Below, one piece after another: positions 1-10,739 of a DNA stretch of 64,000 nucleotides. This stretch comes from Colocasia esculenta. Its lineage: Eukaryota; Streptophyta; Magnoliopsida; Alismatales; Araceae. The DNA lies in assembly GCA_014218235.1 (NCBI GenBank), contig CM024753.1, positions 7,254,001 through 7,318,000 of the forward strand, given 5' to 3'. The notes beneath the pieces are model-generated. The model was not told where the DNA came from, ran no database searches, and saw nothing but the letters and a program-made list of their open reading frames with translations. The translations under genes and the position numbers were made by a program. How positions within the stretch are numbered: position 1 is the stretch's first letter; every line of letters starts with the position of its first letter.

Positions 1-163
1 AGAGACTCCACCTGAATGAAACTTGAAAATAATTGTTAGTAATAAAGACTAATTCATTTTTGTGACTACTCTTTCTTCAGATGTGATTTGAATGAAGAAT
101 CTGCAGTCACTCCTGCCTTGAGCATTCTTGGTTTTTGATGCTCCAAGGCTAACCTGCAATACA

Positions 164-346
164 TTACTCAGAAGTAGGTACCCAAATCTTTTTGGGTCCT
201 TGATGATTAGATGCATAAAAATAGCCTTTAGGTATCCAAACTAGGTGCCTAGTTGTGCAGGTGTTCACAGTGTGTCCTAGTTTATTGCAATGAGAGCAGC
301 AATGAATATAATTTGTTTTGCAGTTCTTATTGCCTTTATGATGCAT
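164..346 (-). pseudogene. gag: Second zinc knuckle and gag-protease linker, element A
   Basis: The minus-strand reading shows CSHCNKLGHTVNTC, a second CCHC knuckle, then GPKKIWVPTSE, the conserved linker that precedes the protease in SIRE-type copia polyproteins. It ends in a stop at 164, so the join to the protease is also broken. Between 346 and 569 the sense frame still carries a GLGYTPPEKG stretch, a usual Sirevirus gag motif, confirming one continuous ancestral gag. The rest of the polyprotein lies outside the window. Confidence 0.8.
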
Positions 347-568
347 GATTTGAACATAATTTTTAGAAACCTTTTTCTTTGATAAAGCTTGGTTGTTTCA
401 GGTTCCTTTTTCTGAGGCATTTTGGTTTCTTTTACAAATTTTGGTAAAGGATATTTTCCTGAGTTTATTACTTGTTTTCCTTTTTCTGGAGGTGTATAAC
501 CAAGCCCTTGTTTGTTATTTCCAGATTTTGATCCTTTTAAGCATAGGGCTAGAGATGTTTTCCTTTAG

Positions 569-1950
569 TTAATTTACTAACTGATTCTTTAAATAGAGAT
601 TTTCTTCAGTTAGAGTTTTTAATTTTTCTTCTAACTCTAACTTCTCTTTGTTCTTGCTTTTCAAATCTTCATTTAAAAGATAATTTTTATCTTTATATTC
701 TTTTAATTGTTCTTCTAGTTGTTCCAATTCTGATTTAAGATCAGAATTAGTGTTTTCTAAACAGGTAAGGTTGCTCTTGAGATTTTTTAGTTCTTTTACA
801 ACAACCTTATGCTTATTATATAGATCATTAAAGACTTCTTCTAAGTCTTCAGACTCTGACCCTGAATTTGTGCAAGAGTCAAAGGAAGGTTCAGAGTGTA
901 CCTCATTTAGTCCCACCATGAGGGCTAGATTTACCTGCTCCTTTTCGGAATTTGAGCTTGATGATTCTGAGCTTGTGACCTCATCATTTTCCCAAGCAGC
1001 TGCCATTGCTTTTCTTTTGAATTTCTTGTGCTGCTTCTTGGCTTTTCTGGTTGACCAGTCTTCTTGAGTCTTGGACAATCTGGTCTCAGATGTCCAGGTT
1101 TTCTGCATTCATAGCAGACTGGTCCTTTTTCCTTTTTCTCTTTTCTTTGGATCCTTCTTGATCCGTTTTTCTTCTTCTTCAAAATTTTCTGAAGCTTGGA
1201 CAATACTTCATCCATATTACAGTCTTCAGAATCATCATCCTGGGAACTAGAAGAAGAGATGGAAGGAGCGGCTACAACTTTAAGAGCGTTAGTGCATTTC
1301 ATTTTAGATGAACTTTCAGATAATCGCTCCATATTTATTTCATGTGCCATGAGAGAACCTATCAGATTATCGATCGATAATTTGGTCAAGTCATGGGCTT
1401 CTTCTATGGCCGTTACCTTAGGTGTCCATGAAATAGTTAAGGACCTAAGTATTTTTCTAACGGTTTCTTCATTAGGAAGAATTTTTCCAAGAGAATTTAA
1501 ACCTACTACTATACTTGAAAATCTGTTATACATAGTAGTAATGTTTTCATTTGGAAGCATTTTGAATTGCTCATATTGAGAGATAAGAATATCTATCCTA
1601 GTTTGTTTTACTTTATCTGTTCCTTCATAGGTTATCTGCAATTTATCCCATATTTCTTTAGCAGATTTGCATGCAGAAACTCTACTGAACTCTCTTTTAG
1701 ATAGAGCACAACATAGATAGTTTTTAGCTTTAAAGTTTAAGGATAGCTTAACCTTGTCTGTTGCTGTAATAGCTGAAGTACCTGGAATAGGAGTAATAAC
1801 ATAATCACCTACCTCAATTACCTGCCACAGATCAAAGTCTGTGCCTCGAATGAAGCATTCCATTCTCATTTTCCAGTATTGATAATCTTCTCCGTCAAAG
1901 AATGGAGGTCTGGTGACTGATTGACCTTCAGCATATCCTTGAGCTGCCAT
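569..1950 (-). pseudogene. gag: gag of SIRE-type element A, frameshifted
   Basis: Gag forms the particle that packages element RNA. The ATG at 1950-1948 sits in a good context (CCATGG) about 50 bases after the primer site. The first 200 residues show the copia gag fold, with PPFFDGEDYQYWKMRM near the start and later an SAKEIWDKLQ motif. A CCHC zinc knuckle, CYECRKPGHLRPDC, follows near residue 280. Around 1060-1080 the reading frame changes: one frame ends at 931 while the natural continuation, an acidic Ser/Glu tract and then a long Lys/Glu/Leu coiled coil, runs in another frame to 569. The coiled coil after the first knuckle is typical of Sirevirus gag. The shift may be a true mutation or a sequencing indel. 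Confidence 0.85.
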
Positions 1951-1999
1951 GGATCTTTACTCTAAGATCGTTGGATCTTCTTTGAATGATCAGAGACCC

Positions 2000-2011
2000 G
2001 CTCTGATACCA
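2000..2011 (-). promoter_or_regulatory. Primer binding site of element A
   Basis: Minus-strand TGGTATCAGAGC, the standard complement to the 3' end of plant initiator tRNA-Met used by copia elements to prime minus-strand DNA synthesis. It lies two bases downstream of the LTR end. Confidence 0.95.
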
Positions 2012-2820
2012 CTTGTTGGCCCTTTTGGTACGGCAGCAAGCTAACCTAGAGGGGGGGGTGAATAGGTTTTCTGAGATCTGAAATAGAAACTTAAACACAG
2101 AAAATAACACTTGAAAGCTTAGTTAGTTCAGTGTGATAGAGAGTGCAGTGCGGAAGCAAATAAACAATCACACAAGGACACAGGAGATTTATCCTGGTTC
2201 GGCCCTTCCCACATGGAAGTCCTACGTCCAGTCCCCAAGCAAACTCTTGGGATTTCACTAACCAAGGGTACAGTCCCCCTTATGGACCTTACAACACCCT
2301 GGATCCCCCACCAGGTCTTCTTCTCTTTCCCGGGCAAGAAGGCAGCCCACTTCTCTTACAGGTCAAGAAGCCAACCTCCTGGAACAAACCCCAGTGCGGT
2401 TCTGCTAGACACAAACCCCTAGCTGGGTTGACAACTGGTACAAACCCCAGTTAGGTTTTGCTAGACACCAACCCCTAGCTGGGTTAACAACTGTATACAG
2501 TCCTACAGCTGGACACAGATCTTTCTTAGAAAGATCAGACTGAGAGACCTTACAAGATGAACACTCATGTAAAGCTCACAGTCCCAAACTCTCCCCAGAT
2601 ATACAATGAGCTCGGAGAGAAAACAGAAGAGAGAAAAGAAGGCTCGAATGCTTGAAAGCTTGGAAGCTTGAGAGCTTGAAATGCTTTGAATGCTTCTTCG
2701 TGGCTCAGGCTCTTTCTCTCTTTCTTGAGTGTGTGTGGAGTTGAGGTGTTTCTCACAGTTGTACACTCCTACAAAGATATTCAGGAAAAAGGCTCTTGGT
2801 GTTCTTCAGCAATGCTCCAT

Positions 2821-2828
2821 CTTTTATA
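2821..2828 (-). promoter_or_regulatory. Putative TATA box of element A LTR
   Basis: Minus-strand TATAAAAG inside the LTR, roughly 960 bp from the LTR start and upstream of the conserved R/U5 segment. Position and orientation fit the retrotransposon promoter; the transcription start was not determined. Confidence 0.6.
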
Positions 2829-3200
2829 TTGAGCAGCTTTAGAATAGATCCGTTGAAGAGATCCGTTGGAGCTCTTCTAGTCGTTGCTCATCTCCTCTTC
2901 ATTTGTCTTAATCAGACTCTGATGGTCTTCGATGTCTGTGAGCATAGAAGAGAGTGTTAGCATAAAAGAGTGTTTATGATAAACGATGCATGGTACTGTG
3001 CTTCTGCTAACATACTGAAAATAGAGGTCATATCTTTTTGACAAGACTCTGAAATATGCATGCAGCTTTTTGTCAGAAGATATTTGACTTTTCATTTAAG
3101 CGCCAAGCATATTTGAAATATAAAAGCAATCTGAGTTTGATCAGAATTCATGAAGAAATCGTTACGAGATCGATTTCTTACCAAATCAATGCGCTTTAAA

Positions 3201-3495
3201 GAAGAAATCATTGCGAACACTTATGAAATCGTTATGGCATCGACTTCTTGCGCTTTACAGAAGAAATCGTTGCGAACACTTATGAAATCGTTATGGCATC
3301 GACTTCTTGCGCTTTACAGAAGAAATCGTTGCGAACACTTATGAAATCGTTATGGCATCGACTTCTTGCGCTTTACAGAAGAAATCGTTGCGAACACTTA
3401 TGAAATCGTTATGGCATCGACTTCTTGCCCTTTACAGAAGAAATCGTTGCGAACACTTATGAAATCGTTATGGCATCGACTTCTTGACAAATCGT
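3201..3495 (-). repeat. 59-bp tandem array in U3 of element A
   Basis: Five head-to-tail units begin at 3201, 3260, 3319, 3378 and 3437, exactly 59 bp apart and nearly identical. In element orientation each unit contains TAACGATTTC and CGCAACGATTTCTTC. Degenerate partial copies continue to about 3580. Short ORFs through the array are by-products of a period that is not a multiple of three. Confidence 0.95.
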
Positions 3496-3785
3496 ATGGG
3501 AACGATTTCTTACCAAATCACTGCGCTCAAAGAAGAAATCGTTATGGCATCGACTTCTTAACAAATCGTTGCGGCGCTTGAAACTTTGGCACTTTAAACA
3601 GAAATCGATGTATATTGATTAAACATCGATTTGATCATTTTAGTGCGCCATATATTGCATCAATGAAAGACTTAGCATTTTGCTATGGGATTGATGCGAC
3701 ACAGATGAAACAAAAATATTCATTATGTATCATCATAAGTTTTGTTATCACCAAAATACAAGGACAGCCATAGAGTGGTTCAACA

Positions 3786-4463
3786 ATCTTGTGATCACAC
3801 CGGACCACATGGCCAATGTTCTTAGCACGGCTAGTGGGCGGTGGTGACTTCTTCTACCAGACTGCGGTACCCGACCTGGTGCTGGGCAACCGTTACTATC
3901 ATGGTTTGTCGTTATTTTACGATTATACCCCTATCTCATCTACTATCCTTGTACTCTCATCTATTCACGTTCACTCTACTATCTCGTCTATTCATCTAGT
4001 ACTCTCTTGAGACTCTTGAGCTGTTGCGGCTCCCATTGCTTGTACTATACATGACTGTTTAGCGCCATAATATGGGTCCAGTGACCCTACTGACTTGAAT
4101 GCATAGTGTACAGGGCACAGAGAGTGTCCGAAGGGCTCCAATCTAGTCCTGGGGGCAGAGAGCCACCCGAAAATACCTGCAGGGGCTATTGACGGTGTTC
4201 TGCATTGCACCGGTTCTGACTATCTCGACATTGCTAGACATTAATTGTTTTACTATTAGTCTGAGGAGTTCAGACATATTGTATCAGTTCTGTGCTATTA
4301 GTGTGCTAGCACTGACTGTTATAACATTAGTCTGAGGAGTTCAGACGTAATGTACTATCGTTTAACGGCTACTGTCCCAAAGTGACTATTGCCGTACTCG
4401 ACTAGTGCACCGTGGTGCAACCATACACGTTATCTTTTTACATGCAATCTCGTTACACGCTAT
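3786..4463 (+). repeat. Tekay/Del-like gypsy LTR, left piece
   Basis: This segment and 12864-13531 read as one LTR split by the CACTA element: both flanks share TATCTCGTTACACGC-type repeats. It contains a stretch around 4140-4200 resembling 54590-54690 of the complete solo LTR further right (a tagtcc..gg cluster followed by a cc.gaa.a block). Its 5' end was displaced by copia element A and lies outside the window. No coding sequence is visible. Confidence 0.65.
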
Positions 4464-4700
4464 CACTACAACAAAATTAGACTATACTTACGGCAAAAAA
4501 CCGTAAGTGTTACATAAAATTTCGTAAGTAAAGACTTGTACTTACGAAATTACTTACGATCATAAAGCGATAGCGTAGCAACCGATGCTATAGATCTAGC
4601 TACGGTTTGTCAAATGTAAGTGTTACTATCGATTTTAAACCGTAAGTGTAAATCTTTATACTTACGCAAAACAACCGTAAGTAAATGTAATATAAATCTG
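4464..4700. repeat. Left terminus and subterminal repeats of CACTA 1
   Basis: After the CACTACAACAAAAT terminus the motif CGTAAGTG or its inverse (CTTACGG, CTTACGA) recurs about ten times in both orientations within 230 bp. Such dense subterminal repeats are the usual binding sites for the TNPA-type protein in En/Spm elements. The right end has fewer recognisable copies. Confidence 0.85.
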
Positions 4701-7048
4701 TAACTATTCATTCTTTTTATTTGTAATTGTTACACTTTTGAACCGTAAGAATTTAATCGTAATAATTTTTTATTATAACAACAATATATATAAATATTTC
4801 ATAGCTATTCACTTTTACTATCAATTTTTATCCGTCTCACAAAATAATTTTATGATAATACATAATTTTATATAATTCGCCTACATTATATCCAATCATA
4901 CATCCATCATTGATCACCTATACATGCATCACTTGTCAACCACAAGAAAAGACAATATATGATAATCATCATTCTATCCATTGCATAAGAAATATTCACA
5001 AAAATTTGTCATATGTACAAAAAGACATTGTTCATCAATCATTTGGTCAAGTTGATACATAGCCAACAAAAAGATTTGATCTCAAAATAAGTTTCAAAAA
5101 ACTGGCAATGCAGCAACTGAACAAGTTGATTTCCTCCCGAAAAATGCTCCTGTTGAAAGTCGATGCTTGTCATGGCTCGCGAGCCCTTGATGATCCTTCA
5201 AGGCATGCTCTCACCACCCTTCTGGCATATACTGAAACTCTAATACCATTAGAAATAATGTGATCATAACATGAAAAAGACATTACTTCTACTACATCCA
5301 TATGTAATTAAATACAGAAAGAAGAATGCAATTGTTAAGAACAGAGATAGAAAATAATGCCATCTAACAACGTGCCTATATATATTCCATTTAAACATTT
5401 TATTCTTGGTTATATATCCTATTTAAAACCAACACATATATAAATCTAAAACTTACCGTGCACGGATATGCAAGATCTAAACCTGTGATCTCATCCTGAT
5501 ATGGTATACTTTCTAGCTATATGATTAATTAATTTCTTGACAAACTAACTTTGGTGGGCATCGCTGATATTTCAGTGTGGGGGTCAGGCCATCCGAGGAT
5601 AGCAAGTTCTCCGCTGTGTGCCAATTCCTTGCCCCTCCCCTCTAAAATGGATGTGCACATACTTGCAAAAGGTGAGGGTGCATTGGGGACTTTTGCTTTT
5701 TGCTTTCGGTAGCTCTTGTGTGCCTTGGCCATAAAGCAGTTTGCCTGTTAGCCTCCATTCTTGGCCAGGACAGCTCCGACGTGGAGAGGTAAGTTCAAAA
5801 CTAATTCACTATTTTGTGTTTATTCAATGAATTTTTTCTCTTTTTATTTGAAGTGTTCTATCATTTGCAGGTATAAAGTTATTAAGCAAGTTGGTGATGG
5901 ACAAGTGCTGCTGCAAAATTCCACAGTATAGCAATTGGTGATCATGCAAAATTCCTATGATTAGTAGAGATACACATTAAGTAACTTAAAAAATGATTAC
6001 ATAAAGTATGATAGACCTTTTCAATTTAGTAGGTATAGATGTTAAGTTGTTAATGATGTGGTGTGCATACTTCTATGCTAATGCATATACTCTTATAAGT
6101 CTTATGAGAAAACTACTAATTGCTCTTTGATTCTATGGTCGAAAGTATAATGTGACATCTAAGTCGAATCATAGCACGGTATGAGACACCTGCTTGCATC
6201 AACATTGACATGGTTTGTAACTCAACTTCGACTATGATATGAAATCGATCAATCAACTTCTGAATTTGTTTATTTCTGACAGGTGCTAAACTGAATTTGA
6301 ACATTTGCTCATTTACAGACCAAGCTGGTAGCCTTTAGTGGAACAAGCAAATCATAGCTCAGAATTTCAGAAAAATGGACTGGATGTCTCGGGAAAATGG
6401 CAAATACTTTACTTTTACTTAATCTCAGATGATAAACTTTAAGCCCAGATATTGTTTTCATCATGTAGTTTCATACACTTGAGTGGAAAGTACTCGGTTA
6501 TGCACTATTTTCATGAAGTACAGTCATTTGTACCTCAGATGTTTATTTCAAGATTGAAAGAAATGATGATACAAAATTCAATAGAAATACAGTTTTATGT
6601 CCTCGAATCTGCGGACCTCTACTTCTGACAAAAAAAAAATATGATGGTGTTGAGCTCATATAAAAATCAAGCCAACACCTAAGACAAAAGAAAAAGAAAA
6701 AGGAAGTATCTAATTCAGATGGGTGGTATGTACATAGACAGGTGCTTGAAGAGCTTGATGCGTGAAAAGAATAGTTCAGGTGATGAGCTTGATTTTTTTC
6801 TACCAAATTAAAGAAACCACTGGTTTGTTTTGCAGGCTAAGCTCGACAGAAAACAAACATGTACAATAACTTCACACCAATAACAGAGCTAATGATAAAA
6901 ACACTAGATAATAATTCTAAACATAATCATATACATTACAAGACAGAAAACAAGCATGTTCAATAACTTCACACCAATAACAGAGCTAATAATAAAAACC
7001 AAATATGGGTTAAAGATCACTTACATACCAATACCTGATACCATCCAT
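4700..7048. other. CACTA 1 left interior without recognisable gene
   Basis: AT-rich sequence between the subterminal repeats and the last exon of the transposon gene. Short ORFs occur (for example minus strand 5529-5732) but show no motif I recognise. A repeated block starting ACAAACATGTACAATAAC (6855 and 6953) is a local duplication of about 60 bp. It is probably 3' non-coding DNA or an internal deletion derivative. Confidence 0.5.
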
Positions 7049-8770
7049 TCAAAGACCACTTACATAGTCTTTGAACCAAGGAATGTGGCTGCCCACAGCA
7101 TCCCCCAGAGTTTGTCTTTCTGCATCTTTTATAAATAGTGGTGCATTGGGTTTAACCGCTACCAGAATAGATATCTCACAAAGAAGATTTCCTAAAGCTC
7201 TTCCCATCACCACTTTATCTTCATCTTCACTAATTAATATGCCAGTTGCAACCACTTCTCCACCCATATCTAATAATTGAACTCTTTTGCGCTGCATATG
7301 TAGAATATTAGAAATAAAGGAGGGAGGATAAATGAACAAAATAATAAAGATGGTTATACCTGCATTTTGGGTTCTATGACACTACCAGATGATTGGACAC
7401 ATTTTGAAGAATGTTGGTTCTCTTCGGTTCTAGATCTTTGCTTCTGAAAATTTGCGGTAAATTAAGTTGATCATGAAACAAAAAGTATGACTTATATAAT
7501 ACTTAAAGTGACCAAAATTACCTGCATCACATATGACTCCAAGTTATTCAGTTTGACTGCCAAATCTTTCACAACTTCAGCTAATTGAATATTCTCCTCA
7601 TTCTTTTGTGATTGAGATGTTCCAACACCCCACAAAGATTTCTGGGTTGGACCTGTGCCAACTCCACGAATACGTCCTCCCCGATCCTTGCCAAATACAC
7701 GTGCATATGCATCATCAACTGTAGCAATTGCGGGACTAGGGGAGGATGGTTGTGTGTCATCTTCTGGTCTTTAAGTTTTTCCTACAATGATAATGTCAGC
7801 CAGATATCTCTCTTAGAAATAAAGAATCTAAAATTTTAAATTATTGAATTATACTACTATTAAAGCATCATACAATCATATTAGCACATTCTTCATTAAC
7901 AGGTTGTCCATTCTTTTTGATACGGGTCTTAATAAATAAGTCCCCGCGATCCAATTTAACAGCATTCTTTTTGATACTGCAAGTCATAGAAGAAAATTGA
8001 ATAATTTCATATAACATATATGAGCCTTATTACTGAATTCAAACATTTAAACATATTAAAAAATGATTACCTCCTCTTCAATAATATCTGCAAAGCTCTT
8101 GGTGCCAGCACAATGAAAGTATTTATGTTTCTTCTTATTTTCTGTATTTATCTCACTATATCTCTATAAAATGCATCAAACAAATATCAAAATGATATTA
8201 TTGATTCTTTAAAATGCAAAAAGATATTAACTACTACTTGTTACCTTCCATTTTGTGGAACACCATGTAACCACAACTCTTTTCCATTGCTCTATGTTGA
8301 CACGAGGGTCAGTTGGAAGCTTCTGTTTGTTGGTTTTAAGTTAGGATTGAAGTATTTTTTCCTCAATTCTAACTTCCATGATCTCCACTTTTGATTCAAA
8401 TCCTTCATGACCCATTGTCGAGCATATCTGGAATCTCATATTTTCTCTACATAAAACATTCAACGTGTAAGAATAGAATAATTAATTGAAAATTTGTATA
8501 AAATATAAGAAAGATATCACCTTCACATATTCCCACACATCATCTTTATGTGTTGCCGGCATTTCCCTCCAAGTTTCAACATCAATGGGCAATTTGTCAC
8601 CAATTCGTGCCACTGTTCCTAAGAACAATTTCAAAGAATGGCCCCCTTCACCAAAGGGTTGTCCAATCTCACTAAGTTCAACATGGATCCTTTTGTCCAT
8701 GTCCATGCCATGTACATCACGAGCTGTATTTGGACCTCGACGCCTCTTTTTTTTGAGGACATGCTTATAG
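7049..8770 (-). CDS. Plant transposase (Ptta/En/Spm, Transposase_24-like) domain (exons)
   Basis: The minus-strand exons read in order: HVELSEIGQPFGEGGHSLKL and FLGTVAR (8690-8600), WREMPATHKDDVWEYVK ending at a GT donor near 8520, QWVMKDLNQKWRSWKLELRK (about 8420-8350), RYSEINTENKKKHKYFHCAG (8170-8110), then LDRGDLFIKTRIKKNGQPVN (7950-7890). A following exon (7760-7530) contains DDAYARVFGKDRGGRIRGVG. The last exon (7330-7050) ends with DAVGSHIPWFKDY and a GTAAGT donor-like sequence. This order of motifs is that of plant En/Spm accessory proteins (TNPA/TNP1 side). The catalytic DDE transposase is a different gene and is not seen here. Confidence 0.8.
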
Positions 8771-8889
8771 ATTCCTCAGTTTCAACTTGATCCTCTTTTT
8801 TCACATTTGAGGCTTCAAATATTTGAGATAATTTTTTAGATAGCAATCCATCTTGAAATTTGTCGATGTCAGTGCGGGTAAACCAATCA

Positions 8890-10135
8890 TTAGACAGCTG
8901 AAATGAAGATGACAATATACATTAGTCATACATGATATTATACAAAGTTAAGGAATGTGGGGCACTTCTTATAAACATACAAAGTATGGGTAGTCATTTA
9001 GAGAAAAGGAATGTGGGGCACTCTTTATGAATAAGTAGATGTAGCACAACACAAAGAAACCACACTCCGTGCCATTGACCTGTTGTGGCACCTAGAACAA
9101 AAATAGATTTATTGAATTAGAAGTCATATTACACAAGTTTAGAGCATAAACATTGGAACTACTGCAAGAGTATGTATATTTAAACAAGTTTACCTGTGGC
9201 ACAAGAAGTGGGATAGAAGCGATTTCTTCTTCACTCTCTTCCCTTCCTTTTGCAGCATAAATGTCAAACACAAATCTATATAAAACAAACAAACTGACAT
9301 TAGATATATGAGAACTAGGATACACTCCTCTTACTGTCTAAAGAGTTTTCTGCATACTGCTTTTGACTTTTCTACTAAACTGAAAAAATATCTACTTAGA
9401 AAATGCCTCCTCTACATGGAAAGGATTGGGGGGACTGAGAGACTGCTTTGTGTTCTCAAGTGGGGACAATGGCATGCACAAGTTCATCATGGAGACCCTT
9501 CTGTTGCTGATCAAATTAAGAGAACAAAAAAGATGATCAGGCCTTTCACTAGCCAGTTTTTTGTGCATGTCCTTAATTAAAACTTCAGCTTACCATTCGA
9601 ATGATCAAACATCTGAAAACCAGGTCCCAAAAACTGCCTGGTTTGGACAGGAACCCCATGAACCGGAACAGACCTGGCCATGAACGGCCTTGGAACCCGG
9701 AACCAGACCGGCCTAGACCAGTTCAGTTTCTGAAACCGGTTAAGCTGTACCTTGTTACACATGCCTACATAGCTCTCACTAGCCAGTTTCATATCTGTAC
9801 CTTGTTACACATGCCTACATAGCTCATGACATGACATTCTAATTTCAAATTGGACTAGGATAAGCTGATCAGATGCATTGAGAATAGAAAGAGGAAAAAG
9901 AAAAAAAAACTAGGAAACAGAATTTTACTTTTTAATTTCACCAAAAAGCCTTGTTGGATCTGCACTGTGAAGAGAATCTAGAAGCAACATAACTGGAGGG
10001 TTGCTTAAAGAGCTTCCCCCGAGGTGACATAAGATTAGAAGGCTCCAATGCCCCCTGTAAAAACACTCACTATTAGAAATATATAAATTCAAAAAATAGA
10101 ATAGATATAATTAGAAGGTAACTCACCATACACAT
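8890..10135 (-). CDS. Ulp1-like C48 cysteine protease domain (exons)
   Basis: Three readable exons on the minus strand. The first ends FVPICV at about 10117. The second starts at an acceptor near 10054 and reads GHWSLLILCH (His codon 10048-10050), then LLLDSLHSADP (Asp codon 9976-9978). The third block reads FVFDIYAAKGREESEEEIAS (about 9280-9200). The next exon gives VPQQVNGTECGFF (Gln codons 9080-9085, Cys codon 9062-9064) and YIYLFIKSAPHSFSLNDYPY. The His-Asp-Gln-Cys order is that of Ulp1 deSUMOylases. The first exon has an in-frame stop shortly upstream, so the domain may be incomplete at its N-terminus. Confidence 0.8.
9746..9828. repeat. Direct duplication of a 31-bp segment in CACTA 1
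   Basis: The sequence starting CTGTACCTTGTTACACATG and continuing to TAGCTC occurs twice, about 51 bp apart. A CACTAGCCAGTTT segment also repeats (about 9549 and 9778). It lies in an intron-like stretch between protease exons, next to a GC-richer block (9600-9740) of unknown origin. Confidence 0.8.
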
Positions 10136-10615
10136 ATTGGAACAAAAGTGTACTTCTTTGTGAATACATTTTTATGTTAATCCATGATGATACTTTGCCT
10201 TGTGCTGAGGATTTCATCGAATATGCAAACCAAAGGCAATCAAAATAATCAAAAGAATCCAATTCTTTTGTCGAGAAAATACTCCACAAATACCTAGAGC
10301 AAAAAAGAATTAGCAAGCACTTCAAGTGATATATTCTTAAATTAAGATGTATGAGTTTCCAAGATCATGATGAGCTCACTGAATATGTGACTGGAAGTCA
10401 TTTGTGTTTAGCTTTTGTGGTTCTTTGGAGCTTTTATAAATGTCTTCCATCCCTTTTTTCCTTTATTAAGTAAGTCATGGCTTGCACTAGGGCCATGAAC
10501 CGTAGACACCGCTTCTTTCTCTCTTAAAGTTTTCTTTCTTCCCCTGCAAGGAAAAAATGAACATACATACAGAAAAATAACAGCATATATGAATGGGTAG
10601 AAGATTACTACATTA

Positions 10616-10708
10616 TGGTTGGCAAGCAAAATGAATGAACTCATCAACCCCATCTAGATACTCCTTTGAGTGTTTCGGAAGATCCATCCAACTCCAATCT
10701 ATATTCAT
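10616..10708 (-). CDS. Transposase-associated-like N-terminal exon
   Basis: The minus strand encodes about 31 residues beginning MNIDWSWMDLP, followed by EYLDGVDEFIHFA. The pattern W-M-(R/D)-x-P..EY.DGV.EF..FA matches the start of the transposase-associated domain found at the N-terminus of plant En/Spm proteins. Only the first third of that domain is present. Another readable stretch follows at 10551-10410. Whether this exon splices to the protease exons is inferred from order and strand. Confidence 0.55.
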
Positions 10709-10739
10709 GATGAAGAACTCCACTATAACGAAAAACAAT

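Larger units (their letters stand above)
1..3785 (-). mobile_element. SIRE-type Ty1/copia element A, 5' part, cut by window edge
   Basis: Read on the minus strand the order is LTR (3785 to 2014), a primer site complementary to initiator tRNA-Met, then gag running leftward off the window. A two-zinc-knuckle gag followed by a coiled-coil segment, together with the tRNA-Met primer site, is the usual layout of Sirevirus copia elements. The protease, integrase, RT and 3' LTR must lie left of base 1, so the target duplication cannot be checked. The base after the LTR (3786) lies in a gypsy LTR, so this element inserted into that older LTR. Lineage assignment rests on gag layout and LTR style and is an inference. 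Confidence 0.88.
2014..3785 (-). repeat. 5' LTR of SIRE-type element A (1,772 bp)
   Basis: On the minus strand the LTR opens with TGTTG at 3785-3781 and closes with CAACA at 2018-2014, a perfect 5-bp terminal inverted repeat. It is followed after two bases by the primer site. The U3 part holds a 59-bp tandem array. A TATAAAAG box (minus strand, 2828-2821) is a plausible promoter. The segment at about 2170-2340 (minus strand) carries the R/U5 blocks ACTGGACGTAGG and GAACCAGGATAAA that recur in the other SIRE LTRs of this window. Confidence 0.9.
7049..10708 (-). pseudogene. CACTA gene: Ulp1 (C48) protease domain joined to Transposase_24-like domain
   Basis: A multi-exon minus-strand gene. The likely start, ATG at 10708, opens a short exon reading MNIDWSWMDLPKHSKEYLDG, similar to the transposase-associated domain. 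Exons from about 10135 to 8890 form an Ulp1-like cysteine protease with His, Asp, Gln and Cys all in place. The exon that carries the protease C-terminus runs straight into the start of a plant Transposase_24-like domain, separated by a one-base frame change in a run of eight T (about 8751-8758). Later exons complete that domain and end in a C-terminal module near 7049. Splice signals are plausible at several joints. Members of both families occur in plant CACTA elements; Ulp1 proteins cleave SUMO, but the role here is unknown. Stops upstream of the protease suggest decay. Confidence 0.75.

Noticed and set aside
750..1067. Plus-strand frame of 105 codons rich in Ser and Phe
   Set aside because: Antisense shadow of the Glu/Lys-rich gag coiled coil on the minus strand.
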